A DNA stretch of 64,000 nt from Alkaliphilus sp. NP8 (lineage in GTDB: Bacteria > Bacillota > Clostridia > Peptostreptococcales > Natronincolaceae): positions 1-64,000 of the forward strand of contig JADWMM010000034.1 of NCBI GenBank assembly GCA_015978205.1, in the 5' to 3' direction. Each line of letters opens with the position of its first letter. The first letter of the stretch is position 1. A program made the translations under genes and the position numbers. Shown here piece by piece: positions 18,302 to 28,139 of the stretch. A model generated the notes under the pieces. The model saw only the letters and a program-made list of their open reading frames with translations. It had not been told where the DNA came from and searched no databases.

Positions 18302-19495
18302 ATGATAAGTAAAAGAAAAGCTATAATTGGAGCCCTATTAATTTTTGTTTTAACTACTGCTTTAAACTTTACAGTTGGAGGTATGATCACATCTTCATTA
18401 GGTTTTGCAATTCCTAGAGGTGAAATGTCTCAGTATGAAAAACTTTTAACACTTAAGGAGTTTCTACAAAAAAATTATTATAAGGAGCTAGATGAAGAAA
18501 AATTAATGGAAGGCGCCATAAAAGGCATGTTTGATAGTATAGAAGACCCATATACCCAGTATATGAATGATAAAGAATTTGGAGATTTAATGACTCAAAC
18601 TTCAGGTATATACGGAGGAATTGGAATTGTTGTTACACCTGGAGAAGATGGTTTTGTAACAGTAGTATCTCCAATAGAGGGTACACCTGGTGAAAGAGCC
18701 GGACTTTTACCTGGAGATAAAATAATATCTGTTGATGGAGTGGCTATATCTGGTGATAAATTAGATTCTGCTGTTGAACTAATGAAAGGTGAAGTTAATA
18801 CAGAAGTAAAACTTTCGATTTTAAGACAAGAAAAAAGTGAACCATTTGATGTAAATATAATGAGAGAAGAAATACGATTAGAAACAGTTCGCTCAGAAGT
18901 TATAGAAAATAACATTGGGTATATTAGAATAAGTAACTTTGATGAAAAAACCGCACAGGATTTTGAAACAGAATTAAATAATTTAAAGAATAAAGGGATA
19001 GATGGCTTAGTTTTAGATTTAAGAAATAATCCTGGAGGATTATTAGATCAATGTGTAGAAATTGCAGATATGCTATTAGGAGAACAAACAATTGTTTATA
19101 CAGAAGATCGTAATGGTAATAGAGAAATACAAAAATCTGACAAAAACCAGTTTGAATTGCCGCTTGCAGTTTTAGTAAATGAAGGTAGTGCTAGTGCTTC
19201 AGAAATTTTATCAGGAGCAATTAAAGATGGAAATAGAGGAAAAATAATAGGTACTACTACATTTGGTAAAGGATTAGTACAACAGGTTAGACCATTTAAT
19301 GATGGAACAGGATTTAAGTTTACTATATCTGAGTATTTTACTCCAAATGGAATTAATATTCATGGAACTGGGATAGAGCCAGATATTACAGTAGAGTTAC
19401 AAGAATCAGATATAGATGAAACTACTGGACAAATTTTAAACGATACTCAGTTAATAAAAGCAATAAATACAATCAAAGCTGAAATCAATAATTAA
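18302..19495 (+). CDS. ctpA: C-terminal processing peptidase, S41 family
   Basis: A 397-residue exported serine protease. An N-terminal membrane anchor (about residues 8-30) is followed by a helical region, a PDZ domain (about 95-180, with GIGIVVTPGEDGF and AGLLPGDKIISVDG) and the S41 catalytic core. The catalytic serine lies in NEGSASASEI and the general-base lysine in TTFGKGLVQQ. The family trims the C-termini of exported proteins and in Firmicutes often acts on sporulation or wall enzymes; B. subtilis CtpB is one relative. It has its own promoter and terminator, and its position after ftsEX and the M23 protein fits wall-hydrolase turnover (inference). Confidence 0.93.
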   Translation: MISKRKAIIGALLIFVLTTALNFTVGGMITSSLGFAIPRGEMSQYEKLLTLKEFLQKNYYKELDEEKLMEGAIKGMFDSIEDPYTQYMNDKEFGDLMTQTSGIYGGIGIVVTPGEDGFVTVVSPIEGTPGERAGLLPGDKIISVDGVAISGDKLDSAVELMKGEVNTEVKLSILRQEKSEPFDVNIMREEIRLETVRSEVIENNIGYIRISNFDEKTAQDFETELNNLKNKGIDGLVLDLRNNPGGLLDQCVEIADMLLGEQTIVYTEDRNGNREIQKSDKNQFELPLAVLVNEGSASASEILSGAIKDGNRGKIIGTTTFGKGLVQQVRPFNDGTGFKFTISEYFTPNGINIHGTGIEPDITVELQESDIDETTGQILNDTQLIKAINTIKAEINN

Positions 19496-19509
19496 AGAAT
19501 AGTTAATTA

Positions 19510-19565
19510 AAATCTTCAAAATAATATACTCCTTTCAAAAGGAGTATATTACTTTTTGAAGATTT
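19510..19565 (+). terminator. rho-independent terminator
   Basis: AATCTTCAAAATAATATACT on the left pairs with AGTATATTACTTTTTGAAGA on the right around CCTTTC/AAAAGG. A long strong stem after ctpA. Confidence 0.85.
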
Positions 19566-19614
19566 TCTGTTTAATAAGCACTTATTTAGAGAATAAATAA
19601 GCTTAGGATATATA

Positions 19615-19643
19615 TTGACAGAAACATACAAAAATAATATAAT
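19615..19643 (+). promoter_or_regulatory. consensus sigma-A promoter of uvrBA
   Basis: A perfect TTGACA and a perfect TATAAT are separated by 17 bp. The SOS box begins 5 bases after the -10, so repression is expected in the absence of DNA damage. Confidence 0.9.
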
Positions 19644-19648
19644 TGTAT

Positions 19649-19662
19649 CGAACAAACGTTTG
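19649..19662 (+). promoter_or_regulatory. LexA/SOS box
   Basis: CGAACAAACGTTTG matches the Gram-positive LexA (DinR) consensus CGAACNNNNGTTCG at all but one position. It overlaps the expected transcription start of uvrB, a classical SOS gene. Confidence 0.85.
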
Positions 19663-19747
19663 ATTAAATATCAGTTAACTTCTTCCCAAAAGGTTGAAGT
19701 TAATCTGTTATGGTATAATATATAATTAAAAACAGTGAGGAGATAAT

Positions 19748-21730
19748 ATGGATAAATTTCAAATTGTATCAGAGTATTCTCCTACCGGAGATCAGCCTAA
19801 AGCTATAGAAGCTTTAGCTAAAGATATAAATAATAAAAATAAGCATCAAGTATTATTAGGAGTAACAGGTTCTGGAAAAACATTTACCATGGCAAACATA
19901 ATAGAGAAAGTTCAAAAGCCAACTCTAATAATAGCACACAACAAAACTTTAGCAGCTCAACTTTGTAGTGAGTTTAAGGAGTTTTTCCCAAATAATGCAG
20001 TTGAATACTTTGTTAGTTATTATGACTATTATCAACCAGAGGCATATGTAGTTCAGAGTGATACCTATATAGAAAAAGATGCATCCATTAATGATGAAAT
20101 CGATAAACTAAGACACTCTGCAACATCTGCTCTATTTGAAAGAAAAGATGTTATCATAGTTGCAAGTGTATCTTGTATTTACGGTTTAGGAGATCCGGAA
20201 GAATATAGAAATTTAGTAGTTTCACTTAGACCAGGAATGGAAAAAAGCCGAGAAGAAGTTTTGAAAAAACTTATAAATATACAGTATGAAAGAAATGATA
20301 TGAACTTTGTACGAGGAACATTTAGAGTAAGAGGAGATATTGTAGAGATTTTTCCTGCATCCTCTTCAGAGAATGCTCTTCGTGTAGAGTTTTTTGGTGA
20401 CGAAATAGATAGAATTATGGAAGTAAATGCTTTAACAGGAGAAATAATTGGATTAAGACAGCATGTTTCTATTTTTCCTGCTTCTCACTACGCCACTAGT
20501 GCAGATAAGATAGAAATAGCTATAAAGCATATAGAAGAAGAACTTGAAGAAAGAGTAAAAGAGTTTAAAGAGCAGGACAAGCTTATAGAGGCTCAAAGAA
20601 TTCAGCAGCGTACTATGTATGATATTGAAATGCTTAGAGAGGTAGGGTTTTGTCAAGGGATAGAAAACTATTCAAGACATTTAACTGGAAGAGCTCCTGG
20701 TAGTAAACCACATACACTAATGCATTATTTTCCAGATGATTATTTAGTTATTATAGATGAATCACATGTTACTGTTCCCCAAATTAGAGCAATGTATGGT
20801 GGAGATAGGTCTAGAAAAGGTTCGTTAATTGAGCATGGATTTAGATTGCCATCTGCTTACGATAATAGACCTCTTAATTTTGAAGAATTTGAAGGTTTAA
20901 TAAATCAAATATTATATGTAAGTGCTACTCCAGGGCCATATGAAATGGAGAAATGTAATAATGAAGTAGTGGAGCAAGTAATAAGACCTACAGGATTATT
21001 AGATCCACCAATTGATGTACGCCCTATTAAAGGTCAAATCGATGATTTAGTTGGAGAAATAAAGTTAAGAAGTAATAAAGGTGAGAGAGTTTTAGTTACT
21101 ACGTTAACTAAAAAAATGTCAGAAGATTTAACAGACTATTTAAAAGAAGTAGATATTAAAGTAAAATATTTACATTCAGATATAAAAACTATGGAAAGAA
21201 TGGAGATAATAAGAGATCTTCGTCTAGGGAAATTTGATGTATTAGTTGGAATTAACCTTTTAAGAGAAGGATTAGATATACCAGAAGTATCTTTAGTAGC
21301 TATATTAGACGCGGATAAAGAAGGGTTTTTACGTTCTGAAACATCTTTAATTCAAACTGTTGGTAGAGCGGCAAGAAATTCAGAGGGTCAGGTAATTATG
21401 TATGCAGATAGAATTACTAGATCTATGAAGACTGCTATTGATGAGACAGAAAGAAGAAGAAAGATACAGAAACAATATAACGAAGAACATAACATAGAGC
21501 CTAAAACCATAATAAAAAGAGTTAGAGATGTTATTGAAGCTACTAAAGTTGCTGAAGATGAAGCTAAATACGGTATAGATTCTAGAAAGGAAAACATTTC
21601 ACCAGAAGAACTAGAAAAGTTAATTAAAAATCTTGAAACTGAAATGATAGAAGCGGCACAAAACTTACAGTTTGAAAGAGCTGCAGAATTAAGAGATAAA
21701 ATTGAAAGTTTAAAAACAAGTAAAGAATAA
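19748..21730 (+). CDS. uvrB: excinuclease ABC subunit UvrB
   Basis: A 660-residue DNA-damage recognition helicase of nucleotide excision repair. Visible elements are the Walker [14 protein letters not shown] near residue 38, the damage-probing beta-hairpin around [15 protein letters not shown] near 93, the helicase block IIDESHVT and motif [11 protein letters not shown], and the C-terminal UVR motif (about 620-655, [16 protein letters not shown]) that binds UvrC. Length is standard. The gene has a consensus promoter with an SOS box and is followed 23 bases later by uvrA, so both are SOS-controlled. Nothing unusual. Confidence 0.97.
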   Translation: MDKFQIVSEYSPTGDQPKAIEALAKDINNKNKHQVLLGVTGSGKTFTMANIIEKVQKPTLIIAHNKTLAAQLCSEFKEFFPNNAVEYFVSYYDYYQPEAYVVQSDTYIEKDASINDEIDKLRHSATSALFERKDVIIVASVSCIYGLGDPEEYRNLVVSLRPGMEKSREEVLKKLINIQYERNDMNFVRGTFRVRGDIVEIFPASSSENALRVEFFGDEIDRIMEVNALTGEIIGLRQHVSIFPASHYATSADKIEIAIKHIEEELEERVKEFKEQDKLIEAQRIQQRTMYDIEMLREVGFCQGIENYSRHLTGRAPGSKPHTLMHYFPDDYLVIIDESHVTVPQIRAMYGGDRSRKGSLIEHGFRLPSAYDNRPLNFEEFEGLINQILYVSATPGPYEMEKCNNEVVEQVIRPTGLLDPPIDVRPIKGQIDDLVGEIKLRSNKGERVLVTTLTKKMSEDLTDYLKEVDIKVKYLHSDIKTMERMEIIRDLRLGKFDVLVGINLLREGLDIPEVSLVAILDADKEGFLRSETSLIQTVGRAARNSEGQVIMYADRITRSMKTAIDETERRRKIQKQYNEEHNIEPKTIIKRVRDVIEATKVAEDEAKYGIDSRKENISPEELEKLIKNLETEMIEAAQNLQFERAAELRDKIESLKTSKE

Positions 21731-21753
21731 AGATAGGAAGAAGGTTAATATTA

Positions 21754-24591
21754 ATGGCAAGGGATAAAATTATTATAAAAGGAGCAAAGGAACATAACTT
21801 AAAAAATATAAATGTTGAAGTGCCTAGAGACAAGTTTGTAGTTTTAACAGGACTTTCTGGGTCAGGAAAGTCATCTTTAGCCTTTGATACTATTTATGCT
21901 GAAGGACAGAGAAGATATATAGAAAGTTTATCATCTTATGCAAGACAGTTCTTGGGTCAAATGGAAAAGCCAGATGTAGAATATATAGAAGGTCTTTCTC
22001 CTGCTATATCAATAGATCAGAAAACTACTCATAAAAATCCTAGATCTACTGTTGGAACAGTAACAGAAATTTATGACTATCTAAGACTATTATTTGCTAG
22101 AGTAGGAGTACCACACTGTCCAGTATGTAATGTTGAAATAAGTCAAATGACAGTAGAACAAATTACAGATAAAATTATGGAATTAGATTCTAGAACAAAA
22201 ATTCAACTATTAGCTCCAATTATTAGAGGGAAAAAAGGAGAACATAAAAAAATATTAGATAAAATAAAAAAAGAAGGTTTTGTAAGAGTTCGTATAGATG
22301 GAGAAGTGAGAGATTTATACGAGGATATTAATCTTTCAAAAACCAAGAAACATAATATAGAAGTTGTAGTGGATAGGCTAGTTGTAAAAGAAGGAATAGA
22401 GTCTAGACTTTCAGATTCTTTAGAAACAGTACTAAAGCTTAGTGAAGGATTAGTAGTAGTAGATGTAATAGATAAAGAAGAAATCTTGTTTTCAACAAAA
22501 TTTGCATGTCCAGAGCATGGTATTGGAATAGAAGAATTAGCTCCTAGAATGTTCTCGTTTAACAGCCCATTTGGAGCATGTTCTGACTGTAATGGAATAG
22601 GACATATGAAAAAAGTAGATCCAGAGCTAGTTATTCCAAATAAAAATTTAACTGTAAGACAAGGAGCTATAGTTCCTTGGAGTGGCTCTGGTGGTTCTAA
22701 TGAAAACACCTATTATTTTCAAATGCTTGAAAGTATATTAAATAAATATGGATACGATGTAGATACATCTATAAAAGATTTACCAGATGAAGTTGTACAA
22801 GATATATTATATGGTAAAAGTGGTGATAAAGTTGAATTTAGGTATGAATCTAAATTTGGTGGAATAAGAGACTACTCTTCCATATACGAAGGCGTTATTC
22901 CAAACTTAACTAGAAGATATAATGAAACCAATTCAGAATATATAAGAGATAAAATTGACGAATATATGGCAGAAAATAGCTGTCCTACTTGTAAAGGTGC
23001 TAGGCTTAAAGATATAGTTTTAGCAGTTACAGTTGGAAATAAAAACATTCATGAAGTAACAGAACTTTCTATAAAGAATGCCAAAAAGTTTTTTGATGAA
23101 TTAAATATTGATGACAGAAAGATGTTTATTGCTGATCAAATATTAAAGGAAATTAAGTCAAGATTAGACTTTTTAGTAGATGTAGGTTTAGAATATTTAA
23201 CTTTATCTAGAAATGCAGGGACTTTATCTGGTGGAGAATCTCAGAGAATACGGTTAGCTACTCAGATAGGATCTAGCTTAGTAGGAGTATTATATATTTT
23301 AGATGAACCAAGCATAGGTTTGCACCAAAGAGATAATGAAAGACTACTAAAAACATTAAGACATTTAACTGATATAGGAAATACTGTAATAGTAGTTGAA
23401 CATGATGAAGATACTATGTTTGTAGCAGATCATATTATAGATATAGGTCCTGGTGCAGGTATACATGGAGGAAAAATAGTTGCACAAGGAACTTCTAAGG
23501 AAATCATGAAAATAGAGGATTCCGTTACAGGTCAATATTTGAGTGGAGCAAAAAAAATAGAAATACCTGCTGAAAGAAGAAAACCTAATGGAAAATGGTT
23601 AAAAATAATTGGAGCTAAGGAAAATAACTTGAAAAATATTAATGTTGAAATACCACTAGGAGTTTTTACTTGTGTAACAGGTGTTTCTGGTTCTGGTAAG
23701 AGTACATTAGTTAATGAAATATTATACAAACGTCTTGCTCATGACTTAAATCGTGCTAAATCAAAACCAGGTGCTCATAAAGATATAAAAGGAATAGAAA
23801 ATATAGACAAGATTATAGAGATAGATCAAAGCCCAATAGGTAGAACACCTCGTTCAAATCCAGCTACTTATACAGGTGTATTTGATCATATTCGGGAGTT
23901 ATTTACACAAGCCCCTCAAGCAAAAATGCGTGGATATAAAAAAGGTAGATTTAGTTTTAATGTAAAAGGTGGAAGGTGCGAAGCTTGTAAAGGTGATGGT
24001 ATTTTAAAAATAGAAATGCACTTTCTTCCTGATGTATATGTACCATGTGAAGTATGTAAAGGTAAAAGATACAATAGAGAAACTTTAGAAGTTAAATATA
24101 AAGGTAAAACTATATCTGATATTTTAGAAATGAATGTAGAAGAAGCACTTTCATTTTTTGAAAACATACCGAAGGTACATCGAAAATTACAAACATTACA
24201 TGATGTAGGCTTAGGATATATTAAACTAGGACAACCTTCTACTCAATTGTCTGGTGGAGAAGCACAAAGAATAAAATTAGCATCTGAATTAAGCAAAAGA
24301 AGTACAGGAAAAACTTTATATATTCTAGATGAGCCAACTACAGGTCTTCACACTGCTGATATTCATAGGTTAATAGGAGTTCTTCAAAGACTTGTAGATG
24401 GAGGAAATGCTATTTTAGTAATAGAACATAATTTAGATGTTATAAAAACTGCTGATCATATTATAGACCTTGGTCCAGAAGGTGGAAGTGGCGGTGGAGA
24501 AATTGTTGTAACCGGAACTCCAGAGGATATTATAGAAGCTCAACACTCATATACAGGTAGATTTTTAAAACCAATACTCAAGGATAACTAA
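21754..24591 (+). CDS. uvrA: excinuclease ABC subunit UvrA
   Basis: A 945-residue damage-sensing dimeric ATPase with two ABC modules. The first Walker A is [14 protein letters not shown] near residue 31 and the second [13 protein letters not shown] near 643; both signature motifs are intact ([13 protein letters not shown] and [13 protein letters not shown]). Zinc-finger cysteine pairs are present, including CEACKGDG with CEVCKGKRY in the second module and CPTCKGAR in the first. It loads UvrB at lesions. It follows uvrB closely with GGAAGAAGG upstream and is co-transcribed with it. Length and order of domains are normal. Confidence 0.97.
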   Translation: MARDKIIIKGAKEHNLKNINVEVPRDKFVVLTGLSGSGKSSLAFDTIYAEGQRRYIESLSSYARQFLGQMEKPDVEYIEGLSPAISIDQKTTHKNPRSTVGTVTEIYDYLRLLFARVGVPHCPVCNVEISQMTVEQITDKIMELDSRTKIQLLAPIIRGKKGEHKKILDKIKKEGFVRVRIDGEVRDLYEDINLSKTKKHNIEVVVDRLVVKEGIESRLSDSLETVLKLSEGLVVVDVIDKEEILFSTKFACPEHGIGIEELAPRMFSFNSPFGACSDCNGIGHMKKVDPELVIPNKNLTVRQGAIVPWSGSGGSNENTYYFQMLESILNKYGYDVDTSIKDLPDEVVQDILYGKSGDKVEFRYESKFGGIRDYSSIYEGVIPNLTRRYNETNSEYIRDKIDEYMAENSCPTCKGARLKDIVLAVTVGNKNIHEVTELSIKNAKKFFDELNIDDRKMFIADQILKEIKSRLDFLVDVGLEYLTLSRNAGTLSGGESQRIRLATQIGSSLVGVLYILDEPSIGLHQRDNERLLKTLRHLTDIGNTVIVVEHDEDTMFVADHIIDIGPGAGIHGGKIVAQGTSKEIMKIEDSVTGQYLSGAKKIEIPAERRKPNGKWLKIIGAKENNLKNINVEIPLGVFTCVTGVSGSGKSTLVNEILYKRLAHDLNRAKSKPGAHKDIKGIENIDKIIEIDQSPIGRTPRSNPATYTGVFDHIRELFTQAPQAKMRGYKKGRFSFNVKGGRCEACKGDGILKIEMHFLPDVYVPCEVCKGKRYNRETLEVKYKGKTISDILEMNVEEALSFFENIPKVHRKLQTLHDVGLGYIKLGQPSTQLSGGEAQRIKLASELSKRSTGKTLYILDEPTTGLHTADIHRLIGVLQRLVDGGNAILVIEHNLDVIKTADHIIDLGPEGGSGGGEIVVTGTPEDIIEAQHSYTGRFLKPILKDN

Positions 24592-24750
24592 AGAAGTATG
24601 CAATAGAAAATATAAGTCAAATAATTTATAATATTAACCACTACTAAAGACCTAAATTTCCATGAAACATTCTAATATGTGGAAATACAGAAGGATTTTC
24701 TATATAAATAACGAATAGTATATGTATTATATTATTAGGGGATGATGGGA

Positions 24751-25401
24751 ATGGTAGATAATTTTTTTATTGTAGGAAAATCTATAAATATAAAAACTGT
24801 AGGGGACTGTTCTTGTCTTTCTTTTGAAGGTATAATAAAGAAAATAGAGGAATATAGTTTTACTGTTGAGCTTCAAGAAGATTATGAACAGAATAACTGT
24901 CAAAAAGTAGAGTGTACAATAACTAATGAAACCAAAACTAAAGTATGTATATTTGAAAGTATAATAAAAAATGTAAATAAAAATATATTAGATTTTAAAA
25001 AGCCACATAAAGATAATGTGAAAATTGCTCAAAGAAGACAATATGTAAGAGTACCTGTAGATAAAGAAGTTAATTGTTATTTAATAGGAATTAATGATAA
25101 AAAAATAGAAAGCAATAAAGTATTTCCCGCTATATTAAAAGATATAGGTGGTGGAGGAGTATTATTAAATAGTGCTTTATCTGTTCCTATTGGCACAATA
25201 TTCACGTTTGAAATAACACTAAATAATAACAAGTTTTTACTAACAATTAAAGTTTTAAGAAGTATGGAAAATGAAGAAGATGGAAACATTGATTTAGGTT
25301 GTAAGTTTATTGGAATTAATGATGCTGATAGGCAAAAGATTATATCGTATTGTAATAAACAGCAGGTTATTTTACGAAGAAAAAAGAAAAAAGCTGTGTA
25401 A
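24751..25401 (+). CDS. PilZ-domain protein (c-di-GMP receptor)
   Basis: A 216-residue cytoplasmic protein with a YcgR-like N-terminal domain (about 1-90) and a C-terminal PilZ domain (about 95-205). The cyclic-di-GMP binding motifs are present: QRRQYVRVPV (RxxxR) near residue 91 and KDIGGGGV in the position of the (D/N)xSxxG loop, where the usual serine is glycine. The family links c-di-GMP to motility or surface behaviour. I chose ATG 24751 because AGGGG lies 9 bases upstream; ATGs at 24742 and 24745 are also in frame. It sits between uvrA and uvrC, each separated by a gap or terminator, so shared function with repair is unlikely. Confidence 0.88.
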   Translation: MVDNFFIVGKSINIKTVGDCSCLSFEGIIKKIEEYSFTVELQEDYEQNNCQKVECTITNETKTKVCIFESIIKNVNKNILDFKKPHKDNVKIAQRRQYVRVPVDKEVNCYLIGINDKKIESNKVFPAILKDIGGGGVLLNSALSVPIGTIFTFEITLNNNKFLLTIKVLRSMENEEDGNIDLGCKFIGINDADRQKIISYCNKQQVILRRKKKKAV

Positions 25402-25406
25402 TTTTT

Positions 25407-25441
25407 AAGCCTATACTAATTAATAATTAGTATAGGCTTTT
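25407..25441 (+). terminator. rho-independent terminator between PilZ gene and uvrC
   Basis: AAGCCTATACTAATTA and TAATTAGTATAGGCTT form a perfect 16-bp stem with a one-base centre, then TTT. The uvrC ribosome site follows immediately, so uvrC may be read partly by read-through. Confidence 0.8.
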
Positions 25442-25456
25442 GTAGGAGGAAAATAT

Positions 25457-27322
25457 ATGTTTGATATAAAGGAAAAGCTTAAAAGATTGCCAGCCAAACC
25501 TGGAGTATATATGATGAGGAATGATAAGCAGGAAATTATATATGTAGGTAAGGCTATATCTCTTAAAAATAGAGTTAGACAGTATTTTCAGTCTTCTAAA
25601 AATCATCCTCCGAAAGTCAGAGCTATGGTGTCCCATATTCATACATTTGAATATATAGTTACAGATACAGAACTTGAGGCTTTAATATTAGAGTGTAATT
25701 TAATAAAAGAAAATAAGCCGAAATATAATATTTTATTAAGAGATGATAAAACTTATCCTTATATAAAAGTGACTTTAAATGAAGAATATCCTAGAATAAT
25801 AAAAAGTAGAAAAGTTATAAAAGATGGCTCTAAGTATTTCGGTCCATATACAAATATAGGAGCTTTAAATGAAACTTTAGAGGTTATTAACAACATATAT
25901 CCTATTAGAAACTGTAAAAAGAATATAAAGAAAATGATTAATAATAAAGAAAGGCCTTGTTTAAACTACCATATTAAAAAATGTATTGGGCCATGTACTG
26001 GGAAAATTAATAAAGAAGAATATATGAATATGATTAACGAAATTATTATGTTTTTAAATGGTAGGGAAAATGAGTTAATAAAAAAGATAGAAAAAAATAT
26101 GCAAGATGCTGCAATTAAAATGGACTTTGAAAAAGCAGCTAAATATAGAGACCAAGTAATCGCCCTTAAGAGCATTATAGAAAAACAAAAAATAGTGTCT
26201 ACTAATGAACAGGATCAAGATATTATTGCTATGGCTAAAGGAGATAAAAACACTTGGATACAAATATTCTTTATTAGAACAGGAAAAATCGTTAATAGAG
26301 AACATTTTGTGTTAAAAGATACGGTAGAAGATAGTAATAAAGAAATAATTTCTTCTTTTTTAAAGCAGTTTTATAGTGGAGCTACATTTACTCCTAAAGA
26401 AATTTTAATAGAAGAAATAATAGACGATATGGATATTTTAGAAGAATGGTTGACTCAAAAAAGAGGAAATAAAGTTACAATTAAAGCGCCACAAAAAGGT
26501 GAAAAGAAAAAGCTAGTAGAAATGGTAAAGAAAAATGCAGTTATGACTATGGAGCAGGCTAGCAATATAAAGCAGTTAGAAAAAGAAAGAAGTGAAGATA
26601 CTTTAGAAGAACTGGCGAATTTACTGGATTTATATGAAGATCCTTATAGAATAGAATCCTTCGATATTTCTAACCTTCAAGGAATGGAATCTGTTGGGTC
26701 TATGGTTGTCTTTGAAGGTGGAAAAGCTAAATATAAAGACTATAGAAGATTTAAAATAAAGACTGTAGAAGGACCAAATGATTATGCCAGTCTAGAAGAG
26801 ATAATAACTAGAAGGTTTAAAAGAGGACTTGCAGAAACAGAAGATATGATTAATCAATCTCTTGAAGTGACTGAAGGAAAATTTGCTGTTTTTCCAGATT
26901 TAATAATGGTAGATGGTGGGCATGGACAAGTTACTAGTGTGAAAAAAGCTTTAGCTTATTTAAACTTAGATATTCCAGTATGTGGAATGATAAAAGATGA
27001 TAGTCACCGTACTAAAGGTTTAGTATATGAAGGCAAAGAAATATATATAAAAAAAACTTCTAATCTTTTTAGATTAATAACTAAGATTCAAGATGAAGTT
27101 CATAGGTTTGCTATTACTTATCATAGAAGTTTGAGGAAGAAAAACACATTACATTCTGTATTAGAAGATATACCTGGAATAGGAGAAAGAAGAAGAAAAG
27201 CATTAATGATTCACTTTAAGTCTATAGAGAATATAAAAAAAGCTAGCTTAGAAGAATTATTAGAAGTAAAAGTTATGAATAAAAAGGCTGCAGAAAATAT
27301 AGTTAAGTTTTTTAATGAATAA
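25457..27322 (+). CDS. uvrC: excinuclease ABC subunit UvrC
   Basis: A 621-residue nuclease that makes both incisions around a lesion. Domains in order are GIY-YIG (KPGVYMMRND and IIYVGKA near residue 15), a cysteine-containing linker (CLNYHIKKCIGPC near 170), a UVR motif (MDFEKAAKYRDQVIAL near 215) that pairs with UvrB, the RNase H-like endonuclease domain (ESFDISNLQGMESVGSMVVF with its Asp near 400) and tandem helix-hairpin-helix motifs at the C-terminus (EDIPGIGERRRKALM). It starts after AGGAGG. Unlike uvrBA it has no obvious SOS box of its own. Confidence 0.97.
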   Translation: MFDIKEKLKRLPAKPGVYMMRNDKQEIIYVGKAISLKNRVRQYFQSSKNHPPKVRAMVSHIHTFEYIVTDTELEALILECNLIKENKPKYNILLRDDKTYPYIKVTLNEEYPRIIKSRKVIKDGSKYFGPYTNIGALNETLEVINNIYPIRNCKKNIKKMINNKERPCLNYHIKKCIGPCTGKINKEEYMNMINEIIMFLNGRENELIKKIEKNMQDAAIKMDFEKAAKYRDQVIALKSIIEKQKIVSTNEQDQDIIAMAKGDKNTWIQIFFIRTGKIVNREHFVLKDTVEDSNKEIISSFLKQFYSGATFTPKEILIEEIIDDMDILEEWLTQKRGNKVTIKAPQKGEKKKLVEMVKKNAVMTMEQASNIKQLEKERSEDTLEELANLLDLYEDPYRIESFDISNLQGMESVGSMVVFEGGKAKYKDYRRFKIKTVEGPNDYASLEEIITRRFKRGLAETEDMINQSLEVTEGKFAVFPDLIMVDGGHGQVTSVKKALAYLNLDIPVCGMIKDDSHRTKGLVYEGKEIYIKKTSNLFRLITKIQDEVHRFAITYHRSLRKKNTLHSVLEDIPGIGERRRKALMIHFKSIENIKKASLEELLEVKVMNKKAAENIVKFFNE

Positions 27323-27402
27323 TATATATAAATATTGATAAAAAAACATCAAACTATATTTTGATTTTGAGTTACTAGTTTGATTTTAATCTGCATGAAT
27401 GT

Positions 27403-27461
27403 TGAAAAAATAGTATTTGTATTTTTGGGCCATATTCCAGAAATATAAGTACTATTTTTTA
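27403..27461 (+). other. hairpin in the long gap before the formate dehydrogenase operon
   Basis: AAAATAGTATTTGTATTT pairs well with AAATATAAGTACTATTTT across a GGGCC-containing loop, followed by TT. It lies in a 323-base gap that is otherwise AT-rich and gene-free. It could terminate uvrC transcription or be a leader structure of the next operon; I match it to no riboswitch class. Confidence 0.45.
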
Positions 27462-27506
27462 TACTTAAAATTTGATAAAAAATTAACTAAAAACTACAGA
27501 ATTGTA

Positions 27507-27535
27507 TTGTTTTCTAAAACTTAATATTATATAAT
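27507..27535 (+). promoter_or_regulatory. candidate promoter of formate dehydrogenase operon
   Basis: TTGTTT and TATAAT are 17 bp apart about 110 bases before the first gene. The -10 is perfect but the -35 is poor. Confidence 0.35.
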
Positions 27536-27645
27536 TAAAATTAAGATTTCAAGAATATATTGAAAATTCTGGCTGTATCTATTATTTATAATTAATATTA
27601 TTTTTTAAATTAAATATACAATATATAATTTAAAGGAGGGGCATT

Positions 27646-28119
27646 ATGGACAAAAGTTATTTAAGTGATGAAAATTTTAAGAAACTAGATAAACTAATAC
27701 AGTCTAATAAAGAAAGAAAAGGTGCACTAATGCCTGTACTTCATGAAGCACAGCATATTTTTGGGTGTTTATCTTTAGAAGTACAGCAAAGAATATCTGA
27801 AAAAATGAAAATTCCACTAAGTGAAATTTATGGTGTAGTTACTTTTTATTCTCAATTTACATTACAGCCAAAGGGGAAATATACTATAGGAGTCTGTTTA
27901 GGTACGGCTTGTTATGTAAGAGGATCTCAAGCTATTATAGATAAAATATCAGAGATAACAGGTGTTGAAGTAGGTAAAACTTCTAAAGATGGTAAATTTA
28001 CATTAGAAGCTACTCGTTGTATTGGGGCTTGTGGATTAGCACCTGTAATATCTATAAATGATGAAGTATATGGGAAATTAACTCCAGATGATATACCTGG
28101 CATTTTAGAGAAATATTAA
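27646..28119 (+). CDS. NuoE/HydC-like [2Fe-2S] subunit of formate dehydrogenase complex
   Basis: A 157-residue thioredoxin-fold iron-sulfur protein like NuoE, HydC and HndA. The four cluster cysteines are visible as CLGTACYVRG and, 40 residues later, CIGACGLAP. The N-terminal helical part (MPVLHEAQHIFGCLS, IPLSEIYGVVTFYSQF) is typical. It passes electrons between the flavin subunit and other centres. It begins after AAAGGAGGGG and is followed 20 bases later by the NuoF-like gene and then fdhF, so it belongs to an NAD(H)-linked, possibly electron-bifurcating, formate dehydrogenase. The cell location is cytoplasmic. Confidence 0.93.
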   Translation: MDKSYLSDENFKKLDKLIQSNKERKGALMPVLHEAQHIFGCLSLEVQQRISEKMKIPLSEIYGVVTFYSQFTLQPKGKYTIGVCLGTACYVRGSQAIIDKISEITGVEVGKTSKDGKFTLEATRCIGACGLAPVISINDEVYGKLTPDDIPGILEKY

Positions 28120-28139
28120 ATAAAAGGAGGGGGATTAGT

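Noticed and set aside
22203-22709. 168-codon open frame on the minus strand inside uvrA
   Set aside because: It is fully covered by the certain uvrA gene and has no ribosome site; long antisense frames are expected opposite AT-rich coding sequence. The same applies to 48490-49152 opposite yvcK and 62953-63435 opposite the GerMN gene.
24592-24741. Possible riboswitch upstream of the PilZ gene (for example a c-di-GMP type)
   Set aside because: Only a short TTTCCAT/ATGTGGAAA pairing is visible, with none of the conserved core of known classes.
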